Shown here piece after piece: positions 48,601 to 62,152 of a stretch of 62,152 nt of DNA. The stretch covers positions 1 to 62,152 of the forward strand of contig WIXG01000409.1 in assembly GCA_009869945.1 (NCBI GenBank), in the 5' to 3' direction. How positions within the stretch are numbered: the stretch's first letter is position 1; every line of letters starts with the position of its first letter. A model generated the notes under the pieces. That model was not told the origin of the DNA. It made no database searches and worked only from the letters and a program-made list of their open reading frames with translations. The position numbers were made by a program, and so were the translations under genes. The stretch comes from Mesaphorura yosii. Lineage: Eukaryota > Arthropoda > Collembola > Poduromorpha > Tullbergiidae.

Positions 48601-50525
48601 ATATATCTTTGTCCTGTCGTGCTATAAAATTGCAAGCTTTACATTATAGGGCTCCTCGCTCGCTGCCTGGTTACCTCACTGGCTCTGATATCAGAGGAAC
48701 ATCTAAACATTTTTGCAACCCGAGCCTGGACCAGACGAATGTGTTTCCTTTGCCTGTCAACCGCCTCGGCTCAGTTGGACACGAAATGAATGCGCCATTG
48801 ATAATTTTAATTTCAGTAGAATTTCGACAGCAGTAAAAGACAGACACAATTGCACAAAAGAAAAGCGGTGCCATTGTTCGAGTTCGAAATCTCAGTCAAC
48901 CAGCCAGATACTCGGTCAGCATATTCGCAGGTAAGCCACCGGCGCAGCTTTCCAGTTGTCCGAATTTCATATAAGGAAAACAACACCAATTTTGGCACAT
49001 GGCAGCAGCCACGAGTTTGCGTGGCCTCGGCGTGCGGCGATCCATTAATCAAAAGCGAGACACAGACACCAGAAAGAAAAAAGGAGTTGAGGAAATGAAA
49101 AGTAATGTCTTGATTCAGGAAGCCAGCGGGTACCTAACTAAAAGGCTGGCGAACGCAAATATGTGTTAATTGGATTAGTGGGTGTCATAAATAGTTAAAC
49201 GGCAGAGTGCGAATTGGTCAACATGGACGAAGCTTCAGACACAATTTCCAGTCCATTTGAGCGTATGAGCCAAAAATTGCCAGCCTAGCCCGTTGCGAAA
49301 TGCGTTATTAAACGAACACTGACCTCAGAAGCAGCGTGTGCGCGTGAAGAAGGTGATTACAAGTAGCATTATGGTGATTATGATGTCATTATTAACAAAA
49401 ATTGTTACACGAGACAAAGCAAGGCTAAACACTACATTTAAAAGTTGAAATTATCGCCAAGAGTATACCTTCTTTCTCATAATGTAATAACATGAACGGT
49501 GTTCAATCAAAATGCCATGAGTTGCCTGCTTGTTCTGAAATACTTTTCAAGCGCATGCACTTTGCAGACGCAGGCGCCTGCCCAAAATATAGAATCAATT
49601 CAGAACTCCGCGTTTTGGAAAACAATTGAAATTTTCAATTCGGCATCTCTCCTCTTTTCTGTGATGATTGTGATTAATTTCACGAATGCCGCCGCCGAGG
49701 AGAATCACAAAACCAATTAATTACTCGAGCTGAGCAGAACGTGACGAGATGAGATCAGCGTTATTAATAAGATTGGGTGGTCGAAACCTGCAAATTGCAG
49801 ATTTTATTCAAATTTGGAGTACGAGTCGAGAGTTGTATAGGCAAAGGGTTAATTCGTTGGCTAATTGATGGTTGTACTGCTGCGTTGTCTATCTAGGACG
49901 CAAAGGTCCGTCACATTCGAGTCAAATGTTATATTAATGCATAAACTTGTAACCACATTACAACCCAGCAGCGCACATAATTAATAATTAGTTGATATTG
50001 TGCGTATGCATGCATAATTAATGAGGTGCATTGCGAATTTCGTAGGAAAACGGCAGTGACGCGCCCGTACCGCGCCGTCGAGCGAACTTCGATGAGACAG
50101 GAGACAATTTGCGTAAACTACAAAAAGTGCCCGAGCACCGAAATGTAAGACTCACCGAATCCCTCCATTAGGGCCGTGATATTGTTGTTGGGGCGCCCGG
50201 AAGAAGTCTCTTTTCGGAAAGCGTTACGGATCGACTTGTAGTCGGCCAGGACGACCACGAGTTCGGAGCCGAGGCGGATCGAGAAGATGGAGCCGTACTT
50301 TTTGCTGAGGTGGTAAAACTTCTCATGCGGGATTCCGGTCAGATAGGGCAGGTAGCCGAGGAAGGGCAGACCCCAGGGCCCTGGCGGGAGCTTGTTGAGT
50401 TGTTGAAACACTTGGTAGGCTCTTAGCAGGATTAAAACACTCGCGAAGCACGTCAAGGTCCAAAACATGTCTACGTTGTGGAGGCTGCGCACCAGCCACG
50501 AAACAATGGTAGAATTCCAGGCCAT
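45671..50525 (-). CDS. Cytochrome P450, probably CYP2 clan, microsomal
   Basis: Seven minus-strand exons, 50525-50156, 47547-47426, 47349-47083, 46995-46696, 46377-46250, 46170-45831 and 45754-45671, encode 536 residues. There is an N-terminal anchor (about 17-36), then the hinge LPPGPWGLPFLGYLP. The I-helix is AGMETI (321-326), with isoleucine after the conserved threonine. ExxR is E378-R381, and the heme loop is FGVGRRMCLG with ligand C459. The last exon restores the usual end of the heme domain (CNICVIPR); reading through its donor instead gives a short unrelated tail. The start at 50525 was chosen because it places the anchor at the N-terminus; the frame is open about 35 codons further upstream. 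The 2.6-kb first intron is far larger than the others. It is a paralogue of the P450 at 39.6-42.1 kb in opposite orientation; the substrate is unknown. Confidence 0.93.
47548..50155 (-). other. 2.6-kb first intron of the second P450
   Basis: The intron has donor GTGAGT after 50156 and acceptor TGTTTACAG before 47547, with phase 1 continuity through a glycine codon. A 148-codon plus-strand frame at 48013-48459 has no motif and is taken as chance. An AT-rich block at 49976-50030 contains several TAATTA/ATTAAT words around TGCATGCA and could be regulatory. Confidence 0.8.
49976..50030. promoter_or_regulatory. Candidate homeodomain/POU-type site cluster
   Basis: Within 55 bases there are ATAATTAATAATTAG, a GCATGCAT palindrome and ATAATTAATGAG, that is, at least four TAATTA-type cores around an octamer-like word. 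It lies 130 bp inside the first intron of the minus-strand P450. A function is inferred only from motif density. Confidence 0.25.
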
Positions 50526-53500
50526 TTTACTCGTTATAATTAAAGAGAAGGGTTGAAAAGACGCGTTCTTTCTCCGAACGAAGAGATTCTCACTTTCCCC
50601 ACACGTTGAGCGGTGTTGAATGCTGTGCACTGTGCCCTGACGCTAAGCTCACAAAGAAGCTCTTTCTGGTCTCATGAGATTTTCAGATCTCTCGCTCTGA
50701 CTGTTCTTAACAATTTGTGTTGTGTGGTCGTGAATTTGCAAAATCTTTCGCGACAGAGTGCAGAATGAAAGCTCGTCTCGTCTTTCCTCGCGTTAAGTTT
50801 TCTCCACACAAGTGAATCTGGTTTCTCGCCGAGCGTCTTAACTTTAAGTCGTTCTTCGCAGATCAAAAGACAATTCGATTATACACAAGTTTTTACAATT
50901 TTGATTTGTTTTTATAGTCTCACTCGAGCTTTAATCATTCAGAAGGCTTCTTCAGCTTCAGAACGCCTTGCTCCTTCGTCTTCGTGCTCGTTCTTCTTAT
51001 TATAGTGCGGACTGGCTCCCCTTTACAACTCGCTCGCAAAGGGCAAGATGAGAACACGAACGCTGGCTGGGTACAAGTACACACTTTTTACCTTTGTACG
51101 GGTGCACAATGTATTTATTGTACTATCCAATAATAAGTACCTCATTCTGATTCTGGCAATAGTCGCAATGGCAATTGTGCCTCCTTCGCTTGCTTGTAGT
51201 ACAACAACCAATTTACTCCTGCCATGGAACGCAAGCTGGACTGCCACTCAAGCCATGCCAATTGCTCAACGCAAACGCTTAGAACCTGCCCGAAATACGT
51301 GTGAGAGCTGAGAAAAAGTTGGCGAGGCTTTCCGCTGTCGTCGGCAGTCAGTTGACGTGAGGCTCTGGAAGCAAAGAGTTGGAGATGAAAACGCGTAGCT
51401 CGCAATGATGATCTCACTCTGAGATCATGGCAATTCAATTTATTTTATGGTCGAGAGCAAGTGAAAAGATTTGAACGATGAATGTGAGCGTGGCAATTAT
51501 CCTCCAAATTGACGATGCTGACGTCTTCAAAATCGCTTGATAATTGCTCTCTTTGTGCGCTCAGCGGAAATTCATAATAATTCATAGGATAAGACCATCA
51601 TGTAAACAAGAGTCGGAATTGCTTATAAATAGAAAGGAAGAGTATCAAATGTATAAACACAATATTCAAAATTCAAGTCAAGTCGTAAATAATGTTAATT
51701 TATTTTCTTGAGATCAAGGCGAAAGATTCATTCATTCAACTTAATAGTAGTTGAGATAATTGTTCGGCGTCAAATTAAGTTGGCTATTCGGTGCGCATCT
51801 GACACCACTTCCACAAATCTTTAAAATTCCACTTTGGATGAGCCTTAGAGCCTTGAGCTTTGGATCAGAGTGACTCGGTCAAGCTGAGTTGTCCAGCAGT
51901 CCATCTGTGCAATGCCTGCATCTAATTCGCATTCAGGCCATGCACCACTGGGCAGCGGCGGCGGCAACAGCAACAGCTGCGGCTGGAATTAATGCAACTG
52001 GTTTTAAAGGCCAGCCAGTGCATGCAGGAAGAAGGCCCATTTAAAAGTTTAAATGACCAATTTCTCTTTCAAGAGCCTGAACGTCTGAGTGAACGGTTTT
52101 CCGGTGCAGCAGATTCTCGTCGGACGGAGATCCAGTTTGAAATAACACGATTTTAATTTGTAAGACGGAGTCCCTCTATGCGTATGTGTACGCGTGTAGC
52201 GTTAGATCTGCCGGACAATTGCTTTGTCCTCGCAGCAGTGATGGTGATCCCGTTGAGAAAATGCATTTTACGATTCCGGATACTTGTGCGCTTGGTCGTG
52301 CCGTATTTATGTAACTGTCATTTACTGCCGCGTAGGCACAAAAATTGAAACAGGAACTTGTTGCATCCTGAAACGTGCATTTAAATAGCCATGTACAGTG
52401 ATTTCACCTAGTTTCGAGGATGCACCGTCACAACAACAGCACAGACATGCGAATGCAGGCTAAAAATATGCGTATACCTGTAGGAATAGAGGTTTGCAAA
52501 TCGCAGAGGCCGAGCAGAAGATGCACAGAAATGCAGTTTGCATTAACACATTTTTGTTTGCATCTTTTTTCTCGACTGCTGCTGCTGCGCCTGTGACTTA
52601 CCATTTAATTTCGTATGTACATAATAATTGCAACGCGCGTGGGTCAGGAAAGAAATATGTGCGAAAAATGCACACAGGCTTATCTTTGCGTCACATCTTC
52701 TGCACGAGTGCAGCAGCGAATGAATGAATGGCGCAGCTGTTGAGCTGTTATCTGTACGAATCGGCGGTAGAACGGCACAGACAACAATGGCTTCGTCTGG
52801 CGTGGCGTCCAGGTTAGGCGGATTGCGGAGCAGGCGAGCGCCGTGTCGATTACAGCTTGATGCTTGTTGCGTCCTCGCACTCGCTCGCCTGAATTCGCAA
52901 CAATCAAGTTTTAATGATCTGTGTGGTAAACGAGGGCAGTCGGCAAATCGGGCAGGTTCCTTCTTGTGTCTCGAGAGCTTGTGTGCTCGTGGGGTGAATG
53001 GTGGTGGTGCACAGAGTCCAGGTGTGAATCAATATCAACCCTTTGTGCAGCAGCATACGCACCACAAACACAAATGTAAATACAATAAAGATAATAATCA
53101 CTGCAACTATGCATGCATTATTGTTGGTTGAGTATTTACGTGCAGCAGCAAGACTGAAGATTATGAATTGGTTTACAACGCGGCGGTCATCGACCCCACA
53201 TTCTATAAGACAACAATAAACACAAACCATTAAAAAAGTGTACACAATCATTTCTTCATCGCCTCGCGCTCGGAGAAGCTTATAAGATAAAATTTGAATA
53301 ATGCAAGCCAAAGTGATTATGATTATAATTTAGAGTCAATCAAGCCAAGAAGACGCTCGTCGCTCGTGCTATATTGCGTGGCTCTACGAATTATGATGCG
53401 AAGAACTCATAAAATTGAGTATGCAAAACGAGGGGAGAAAAAGAGTGTTAATTGCCAGCAGAATTTATGAATCGCTGTTCGCGAAGGGGTTATGTCATGA

Positions 53501-56500
53501 AAAGGAGTAAACGGGCGGCTGCATCATACAATTATACAATAAATGAGACGTCTGAGCTGCTGTGCTAAAATAAGGTTAGCGTGTAATTACATGCTTTACA
53601 ATTTTGGGAACACGACGCGTAGAAAGAAGCTGTGCTGGCGATGATTTGTCAATACAGACATAAAAGAGAGAGAAAGAAGCCCAGACGCGGCGCTGCAGCG
53701 CTCTGAAGCCTTCTTCGTTCGTCATCGTGATTTATGGTCGTAAGCATAGCACCTTCTCTAAATTTAATCACGACGAGTCGTTGTCCTTCCTTCTCGTACA
53801 CTGCTCGCGCACGCGCTCGTAAATTATCCAATTCCAAGTGATCTGAATCCCACGACTGCACTTTGCTGACCCAGTTGGCGAACAATGCTCTCAAAATGGC
53901 AGACAGATTTCATCTGTCAGTGCGACGCGTTCCCGTCTAATCGGAAAGGGGTTTGAGCTCTGACATGAAGACCTGAGCTCGTGTAAACATTTCTTGCTCG
54001 AATACCTTCAAGTCGTTTAAAATGAGATTAGTGTTGATTGACTTGTGACAATAGCACTCGTCCCTCACCTTTTTACGCGAGAATTAAGATATCTAAATTC
54101 TGCACTTTTCTTTCACTTCTTTCCTCTCACATTCGTACGATTGCCGTAAAAACAGACTTTTCTTAACAATGACGGATGTGCGTGCAAATCCATTGCATTC
54201 ATTCATTCATTGCGAAAAGTAGGAAAAGGATTCAATGGTAAAAAACCTTCAGTTTCATTAGTGGAATTTTCTTTTATTTCTTTCATTAAGGAGCGTAGCG
54301 TGAGCAAAATTTGGTTGTTGATGATGATGCGGCGTATTGCGACTTTTTATCATGATAATAATGCACGGCAGCGTGGCAGGCAAAAAACGTAAACAACAAT
54401 AAACTTGAAAATAATACATATAAATATATAGGCTTTATAGTCGCATTGACAAATATATCGAATGACACTATAAAATTATTCCAAGCCGAGCCATGTGCCT
54501 CCCGTGCGTGCGAGCTGCGTGCGGCGGCAGACGGCAGACGCAGCCACAAAATTCGAGTAAAGACAACGCTGCAAATTCTCAAACTTTGACGTGCAGGATT
54601 TTAGAAAGGTCTTCTTTGCTTTGCAAAATTGTGATTTTATGTCTCATGCACTTCTTGCCCTCTAAATCTTCTTTTTGTGCTTCGACCGCTGTTACCTTTC
54701 TCTCGAGACCTTACCGACTGCGAAACTTTTAAAGGTTATTGGCTTTGTTGGAACTGTGCCATGCGATGCTCGTTATCATTGACAAAGTCATCGTGTTGCA
54801 AAAAGTTGCAATTCTCTAAACCGAGACTCGCTCCTGAGCTGCATTTGCATATCATATCCCACTCACTTGGCCCCAAGCAGCAGTCAAACAACAGCGGCAC
54901 GGAGGCAGCAGTCAGGTTATAAGATCGACGGGCTGGTTGCAGGCCATTTGCGAAAAAATGAAATGAAACTGAATTAAAAGTATGTAAATCAGGTGCGTAT
55001 GCGCGTCCGTCCATTAAACTGCACAATGCGTGCAGACGATCCGATGGCACTCGTGACCCATATTCGAGCCGCGTTCGCGCCGCTTCCTGGCTCTGTCGCT
55101 CAGTCTGGACTGACGCTAATCCGTCTGCCCACCGTTGGCTTTCATTTCCAAAAATAAGGCGCGTAGAGAGCCAAAGCCGCCAATAAGTTTCAACCAGTAT
55201 TTGATTATCTTCGGTGAGAATTCGCCCAGTAATAAAATCTAAAGCTGAGCAAATATTTGAATGTGAATTCCTCCTCTTTGACGTTTCGTCGATGACGATG
55301 CTGTCTTTTCTAAACTAGGCAATTGCAAACTGGGGAAATGGAATAGTCAACTGTCGCACACATTAATTCATCGCATATTTGGCCTGAGCTGCGTTCATTG
55401 TTGATGGCACAGTGCGGTGCAGAGGACAGAGCACAGGTGATTGTGTGTTGTGATCAGTTTGAGTTCGATGAACTCTCGGCTCATATGTTTTGATTGTTGC
55501 TGCAGATGCGTCTGAATACTTTGCACGACCAAGAAGAAGAACGAGTCGAGTGCCAAGCGCGTCTGCCACCACAGCCCGTAATAAGAATAATAAATAGCGA
55601 TTAAGTTGTCGTACACGACAATAAAACACCATCGCACGGCCTGCCTTGCCCGACCGAAACTTCCTTCAATTGTTAATTGTTAATTGCAATGGTAATTGGC
55701 TAAGCAATTAGCACACTTGCGCTGCGGGCGCCAGCAGCTGTTGGCTGTTGACATGATTATCGCATAATTAGCGCGCGGGGTGTCAGAAATGTATCCACTT
55801 TGCAATTCGCATGCAATCTGCATTGTTGTTTGCTGTTGCGAATGCGGCCAAGAGAAAGACAAAGACTGCCCATTGCGAGGTATTAAGAACAATGACACTT
55901 GCGCACGCATTTGCTAATACCATGAGCAAGCACTCAAAAGCACTAGGCCAGAGTGCAGAAGTTCATTGCTTGTGTTGATCGATGACTTTATTAGCGACTT
56001 GACTTGACTCCTTAATTGTTGACCACTCTTACAACCAGTCTCAACCTGTACTGCCACTGCCAACAAAGGGATTAAATCGCATTTTGTCATTCTTTGTGAA
56101 AGTTATTTTGTTTTGTTTTGGGCACAAAGAACTCAAGTACTCTAGTTTCTCGCAGGTTTCAGCCCTTCTGCCTTCTGTGGCCGTGGCGAAAATGTAACAA
56201 GCCGTGAAAATGCACTCTGAAACCTTGTGGGAAACCTGAATAAAAGTTTGTAGCCATGGCTATGACTCGTAAAACTTCACTAAATCGCGGTCTTACGTGT
56301 TATGCGTGTCTTCTTGCTGTTACACATTCGACGTACTCGCAATTTGTTTCAAGCACAAAATTTCACCAAATTGATTTCTATCTCGACTGGTTTGGAAAAT
56401 TCGCGACGTGTCGTTCGGCCGAGGCGTCGACCTTTGGCATGACTAAATCGACAACCAGCGCGATTTAGAATTGGGACTTAAGCCCAAGCGTCATTTTTCT

Positions 56501-59500
56501 AGCGCAAAGTGTCGACGACTTGACAAACCACTCGAGAAGCTTCGTTATGAAAGCTGAAGCTCAACTTCAGCTACATCACAATGATAATTAATTACTTAGA
56601 TTCAAAGATCGGCGCTCCACATTGATGTCATTCAGAGTTGCTTGGCTTCATCTTGTGCCTTGTGTAATAAACGCGCGTAAAGAATTATGATCTCTGTATG
56701 GAAAATTTCTCAAACCACTAAATTTCGATGCACACGTGCATGTGTTAACACAGCTTATTCAGCGCAAGTTCTTATCTCTTTTGCCTCGTCCTGCACCGCA
56801 TTGCAAGATGGTCGAGACAAATTTAACGTCCCAGACAGCGTGCTTTGATTTTGTAATTTGCACCAATAAATCACCATGTGAGATTTACGATTGAATTATT
56901 CAACCGCCAAGCCAAGCAATTTCGGGCAATTTGAATTGAAATTCTTCAAAGCTTTCTTTGAAGAAATTCCCTGCATTCATGCAGAAAGGAATGCAATGCG
57001 CATGTCGAGAAAGGGCTGCTTTTGCCCTCATCTTCGTATTCTAATATAAATCATTCTATCATTCTGCTGTCACATTGCTCAGTCATCAATGAAATCCAAT
57101 ACGCTATTGATGATCCACATTTTTCAATGAAAAGGCCAGCTCCTTTGTCGCTTGGCTTCAGTGACATTTCAATTTTCCGTTGGCGGACAAATTCAGACGG
57201 TGTCTCAAGTTCTGGCTGTGATTAGAAGAAGGGTTGAAATTGAAATCCATTCAGGTGCAAAATATGTATAGTCCAACTCTAAAACGAATGAAATCTATCC
57301 CTGAATAAATTACTCGCCATTCGTAAAAGGTTCCGGTGCATTTATCAAGAAAATCAATCGTCAGCATACTACAATTATTTTCTATGTACCGCTGTCGATG
57401 CATTCTTCTTGCCTGTTGCGTGTGAATCACAAATCCCAACACGGAAAAAGGGAGTCTGGCATGAGTTGTTGAAATCCAGACATTAATTTCGTATTACATA
57501 ATTTTCGGAACCCCATCGACAAAAAACGGGGCTCCGGTGCAGCAGAAAACATGAGAAAGGCCATTGACCGGTGATGTGATCATGGATAAAATTTCAAACC
57601 TGTCTTGCTTGTACGTGTACGTGCAGGGTAATGGAAACGAAAGCAACTCAGTCGTGGCGACGGCAGAGGCAGAAGGGAGACCCTTACGAGACATGCAAGA
57701 ACTATGAACTAGCAGACAGAGACTCGATTATGTAACCAACTACAACTGCACCTCGAACTTGTGTTCCTTAAGAGCCTATAGCGGCGTAAAAGCGGCTGGC
57801 CTCCTGCCTGAGGAATTTAAATCCCGTCGAATATTTAGATCAATTTTGAATAGGAAAACAAAAAAAAACACCAATTCGATACGCTGGACAATAAACTCAA
57901 TTTCATTTTATTGAGATTGGTGGCCAGGGACTTAAGAATTGGGTCAGATGCAACCCTGAGACAGTTTTACGGCTCGGCTGCTGTAAAACATGCATTTTCA
58001 ATTCACTCGAAAGTCGACAAAGTTTGTGTTTCGAGCATCCTATTTTTTATCAGCTTGAGTTATTGAACCCCAATCTGTTTACCATTTCTGTGGCCGGGCT
58101 CGAAATAAAACTGAAAGTGGTCAGCTTCGCACAAGCAATCGAATTCTGGATCGTGTGACGCATTCGCCCATTGTTGTCGGTTTTGTTTTATTGCTTTTGC
58201 ACGTTCATTCTCCACGCTGTCTGTACATCAGCCTCGGTCTGGCTTGCGTAAGCGGAATTGTTTACAAACTTTGCAAATCGGTGCATCTTTCCAGTGCACG
58301 CAAATAACAATCACATTCGCTGCAAGCGCATGACGTCAAAACCTTTGAACCGCGGGACGGACAGGATCGGTCGGACAAGTTTCTGGTTTTAATTCATGCG
58401 AAGCTCAAATACAAAATACGCTATGAGAAACTTGATTTTGCATTTCGCACGCGAATATTTTGCAGGGATGAGAAATTGCCAGTCTCAACGTATCTGCATT
58501 GTTGTCTCGGTCCAGTGCATTGTTACGTGCACTGACGGTTGCTTTTTTGCCGTCATTCAGCGTCAGTAGGCCATTTAAATCTCGTATCTTTACTTTTACT
58601 ACGTCACGTACTTGAGAAACGCGTTGAGTCTCGCAACAGTGGGCAATGCAGCAACAATTCGGCCGCGTGTGCGTCACCGGCGCCCCGATTCACTTTCATT
58701 CGTTGAGATTTCAGGGCAAGAAAGGAAACCAGCGTTGTTTACTCGCGTCCATGAATGATGACGTTTCACTTTCGTTTAAACCTGGCTTTGGCTTTGGCAT
58801 TTGAGTCCGTGACAAAGCGAATGAATGAATGGGCGGCTGCTCAGTTTACGACTTGGCTCTTTGCACTTCAGGCTTGTACTTGTACATAATTCGCAGTCGT
58901 CAGTCGCGTGGTTGGTCGATGACTCACCTGCCCTGGGCCTAGTACGCATGCGTGTGGTGAAACGAAAGCGAGGCAGGCGAGGGTGAGCGAGACGCCAGAG
59001 CTACAAAGAAGAGCAGCAGCAGAGAGGAATGACCATCAAAAAATCTTTGGCGTACGCACGCGTAAACTCGTACTACAGCGAGAAGAAAGGCAAGGCTTGG
59101 GCTTTTTATCTTGATTGCTTTCACTTTTAAAAAACAAAAATGCAGTCAACGCGTTTGCGTACGAGCCGTGGACTTTGTACCTCGCCACAAAAAAATGTAC
59201 GCTCGCCCAAACGAATCCAGGAAGGTGGCCGTGGCATTGAACGACGACGTGACACTCGAAACGTTTCTCATCAACTCGCATCCAACGCCAACGCGAAAGG
59301 CTCGCATCTCGTATCAGGAATTGAAAGAGTTGAGTTTTTTATGGCATGGCCAGTCCAGGCTTGGAGTAAAAAGTTTCGCCTTGAAAAGGGGTAATGCCTC
59401 CTCGTCAGTACATTCCAGTTTACAAGATTTACATAATAATAATTGGAGACTCGACTCGGAATGGCTTGGCTTGGGCTCTGGCGTCTTTATGTTCGTCAGA

Positions 59501-62152
59501 GATCAAGATCGACAACAAGTAGCAGGAAATTTACCATCATCCAAGGCAAAAACCAGAATTTTATTACAATGTAGCGTGAGTGTACGTGCATAGTGCACTC
59601 TGACTCTAAATCCAGGTGCATTTCGAATTCGCCGTTTCTATACTCGCCTCTTTAATGGTCATGCACTCAAGTTGGGCGTCAGCATGCGCGCTGGACCTCA
59701 GACACACGAAACAAGACGACGTAAATCGTAATTTTAAAAAGCCGGATTCGTACTTTGGCTGCATTAGACAGTGAGTTGTATAAGCAGAACCTTGATCTTT
59801 GATTTCTAAGAATGACGGCGGAAGATTAATTCGGAGTCGGATTGGACTTTGAACTCTGCAGCTCCGACATGACATGTGTCCTATTTTTCTTTGAACATGT
59901 GGTTGCCTTTTTAAAGATAAAGGACTAGGTTGGAAAGTCAAAGTCAGGATAAAGTACGACGTTGCATTCGTACTGTAATTTGTATCTAATGTATTCAAAA
60001 ATAACACCTCATCAATATTTTCGTCGGCAGCTGCAATTCCATGTCAAGTTCGTCTGCGTTCTCAGTCTCATTTTCATGCAAGTAAGTTTGTCGCAGACAG
60101 ACAGGTCTACGGATACTTGCATTAAGACAATTTAGTTAATGTGTCAGGGTCATGAATTCGACTGCACGACCAATTTATGAGATACGGATGCGGCCTTGTC
60201 TTACCAAGCACAGGTTATTAATTAAGGGCAGCCAAAATCGAGATCGACAAATGTATGCAGGTTGCAAGTTTATTTTGGAAGTTGATGTCACCTGTAGTTA
60301 ATTGCAATAGACTACAACTTCAGTCTTCAGAAATTGGGTCTAATGTTACGTCTGCTTCGCGGAAAATGCACGAAACATATGTCCAAGAATTGACATTGCA
60401 ATCACGCCTGCATTCTTGCCCATTCAAAGTGCTAGATCGAGTTGATCTCTGACCAGTGATCAATGATCAGTGAACGGGCTCTGAGAAACCGAAGACTACT
60501 GAACCCGTTGGGGGTTAGCGAGCTGTTTGAAGGTCTTTTCCTACCGCCAGGCCTTGTAGCATGTGATATGATACGAGGCAAGGAGCTCCCAGAAACAGAA
60601 AGGCTGTTAAATCGCAATCTCGTCTCGAGCCGCCCATGACTGAGAACAAGTGCAGCAGCAAATGATGAACTCGTCGACCGCGCTCGCAGTTCATCGCCAC
60701 CAAAATCGTAAATTGTAGTTTTTTTTTTATTTTACAACTTACTACAATGTTCACTCTTAACGTGCTCAACAATTACCGTCTCCAGAAACCTGAATGCAAA
60801 ACGTCATCGCCAACGTGCTACGTGTGGGTCGTAAGAAAAAACTAGAATGGCACAAGGTCAGTCGAAAAATTAGCATGCGGATTACGTAAGGAAGGCAGAT
60901 TTCTGCAGCAAAAATTCTTGAAAATTCTGCGACAAGAACGAATTTTAAGCGCTTCCTGGAAATTTCATCGAGTGAAAGTCAACTCTAGATGTTCGTGACT
61001 CACAAGGTGAACCGGAGCCCAATGCCGTCTTTCATCGCCCAAACTGACATAATCCGGATTCGCAATTCGCAATTCTTGGAATATGTAAATTAAGGACGAA
61101 ATGCTTGAAAAGATGCGAATGCTCTTGACTCATCGATGAGTTGGACGACTCGACGAGTCCTCGTGCTTGGTACGCCATGATACATAAAAACAGGGTGCAA
61201 TGTCATAATTCACTGTCTTGTGTAAATCTTAATAGTAATAGTGTCTTTAACCCGAGAGGCGAGCACATGGGCTTGGAATGAGAGGGCGACGCCTTGCTCG
61301 TGAGTAAGCACCCGTACGTCCAGAAAGCAGACGCCGATAACCTGGACCAGTTCATGATTTCATTCAGCGTCAGTAAAAAAAATATGTTTTACGTTCGAAT
61401 TCCTCCGCATCGAGTACGTGTCATGTGCGAATTGATGTGGACAAACTGTAATAAATTATAACACGTTTTTTATGCTCGGATTTTGGGCAATCACCCCGTC
61501 AAATGAATGGCAATCGTATTTTCGAAACGTTTATCCGTCGAACTGTCTTGGACTCTGCCCGGCGACCAGACGGGCGAGGGCAGGCAAGTGAGTCTGAAAC
61601 ATTGTCCAAGTATTGACCCCGAATTTAACGAGCCGAAGTACAACAGCCCCTCAATTGTCGTATTGACTCCGTCTGGACGCGGGTCGGCCGCCTCATAAAA
61701 GTCTTTCACTTTCGTTTTGCATTGTGCTTGCCTCGCGTTCGCGTTGCTCAGACTCACTCAGAACGGCCAGCGTGTTCTTGTTTATGATTACTGCGTATTT
61801 ATAGTGCAAAAGTGCAGAGTAGGAAACCCTGACAAAAATAAAGTTGATTTTGACACAAATTGAATAGATTCTGAAATCGTGTCAAGGATCGGCTGGCCTG
61901 CCCAACACTTTGACCATAAACCGTCAGCGCGTCTGCTGCTTGACTTTGCTGCTTTACTTTGCCTTTTTTATTGCCAGACGTGAAATGACGCCTCTTCACA
62001 CAGCGCACGACAGTAACATGAAGAAATGCGCTGAATCTAAAAATAGAGCGAGCGATTTATAAACTCTGCTAATTGGATTCTACGATTTCAGAGTCGTTGG
62101 AAAGGCGCGAAGAAGGAATTTTTGCAAAACGAGACATCAGGACGCGTCGCGA
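50526..62152. other. 11.6 kb without a supported gene
   Basis: The first few hundred bases are the 5' flank of the minus-strand P450. Beyond that I found no exon with splice sites and a recognisable family motif on either strand. The longest frames (160 codons at 59111-59593 plus; 133 at 59606-60007 minus; 135 at 52724-53131 plus) lack domains and look like chance. The DNA holds short GAATG/CATTC repeats (near 54200 and 58820), a TAATTG cluster at 55667-55711, and frequent GACTCG/CGAGTC words. It could be intergenic regulatory DNA or part of a large intron of a gene beyond the window. Confidence 0.55.
55667..55711. promoter_or_regulatory. TAATTG-rich cluster
   Basis: About six overlapping CAATT/TAATTG cores fall in 45 bases (CAATTGTTAATTGTTAATTG and flanking copies). 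Such density is typical of homeodomain-bound enhancers but can also arise by slippage of a TTAATTG unit. Confidence 0.25.

Noticed and set aside
51048..51311. 87-codon plus-strand frame with a hydrophobic stretch resembling a signal peptide
   Set aside because: Hydrophobic run lies mid-protein, no downstream domain, upstream of the P450 on the other strand; not convincing.
59111..59593. 160-codon plus-strand open frame in the gene-poor tail
   Set aside because: No family motif, low-complexity start, no promoter or splice context, and overlapping frames on other strands of similar length.

Overview
This is animal nuclear DNA. Genes are split by many short GT-AG introns (mostly 60-120 bp), with a few very long ones, and polyadenylation signals are of the AATAAA type. 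The gene set (TMEM132 family, Fused/STK36 kinase, mitochondrial ribosomal protein L16, glycolipid transfer protein, ING-type PHD protein, wax-ester-synthase-like acyltransferase, two microsomal P450s) fits an invertebrate. An arthropod is most likely, possibly a springtail or a relative; that placement is inference from gene content and intron style, not from a marker gene. No bacterial operon, CRISPR array or recognisable rRNA gene was seen. I could not screen for tRNA genes properly.

Layout. Positions 1-21863 are dominated by one plus-strand gene, a TMEM132-family membrane protein. Its 5' end lies upstream of the window, and nine exons, including the last, can be followed in consistent phase. 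Its second intron of this set (10170-14149) encloses a complete same-strand two-exon gene, a cystathionine beta-synthase-like protein that keeps the PLP lysine but has lost the other cofactor and substrate loops. From 23.8 to 35.3 kb the genes are compact: MRPL16 (-), Fused/STK36 (+), GLTP (-), a zinc metalloprotease (-) and a large divergent ING/PHD protein (+). The TMEM132/MRPL16 and STK36/GLTP pairs converge tail to tail with polyadenylation signals almost touching. A 235-bp foldback element with long terminal inverted repeats sits between the divergent MRPL16 and STK36 genes.

From 35.8 to 50.5 kb there is a lipid and xenobiotic metabolism group: a WSD/DGAT-type acyltransferase (+), a P450 (+), a decayed coding region of unknown family (- strand, 43.0-44.0 kb) and a second P450 (-) with a 2.6-kb first intron. 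Two introns in this group appear to use GC-AG splice sites. The last 11.6 kb (50.5-62.2 kb) and the first 4 kb hold no gene I can support. They contain AT-rich homeodomain-like site clusters and simple repeats, as expected of large introns or regulatory intergenic DNA.

Exon joins were worked out by hand from splice consensus, phase continuity and family motifs. Each multi-exon gene below adds up to an intact reading frame.
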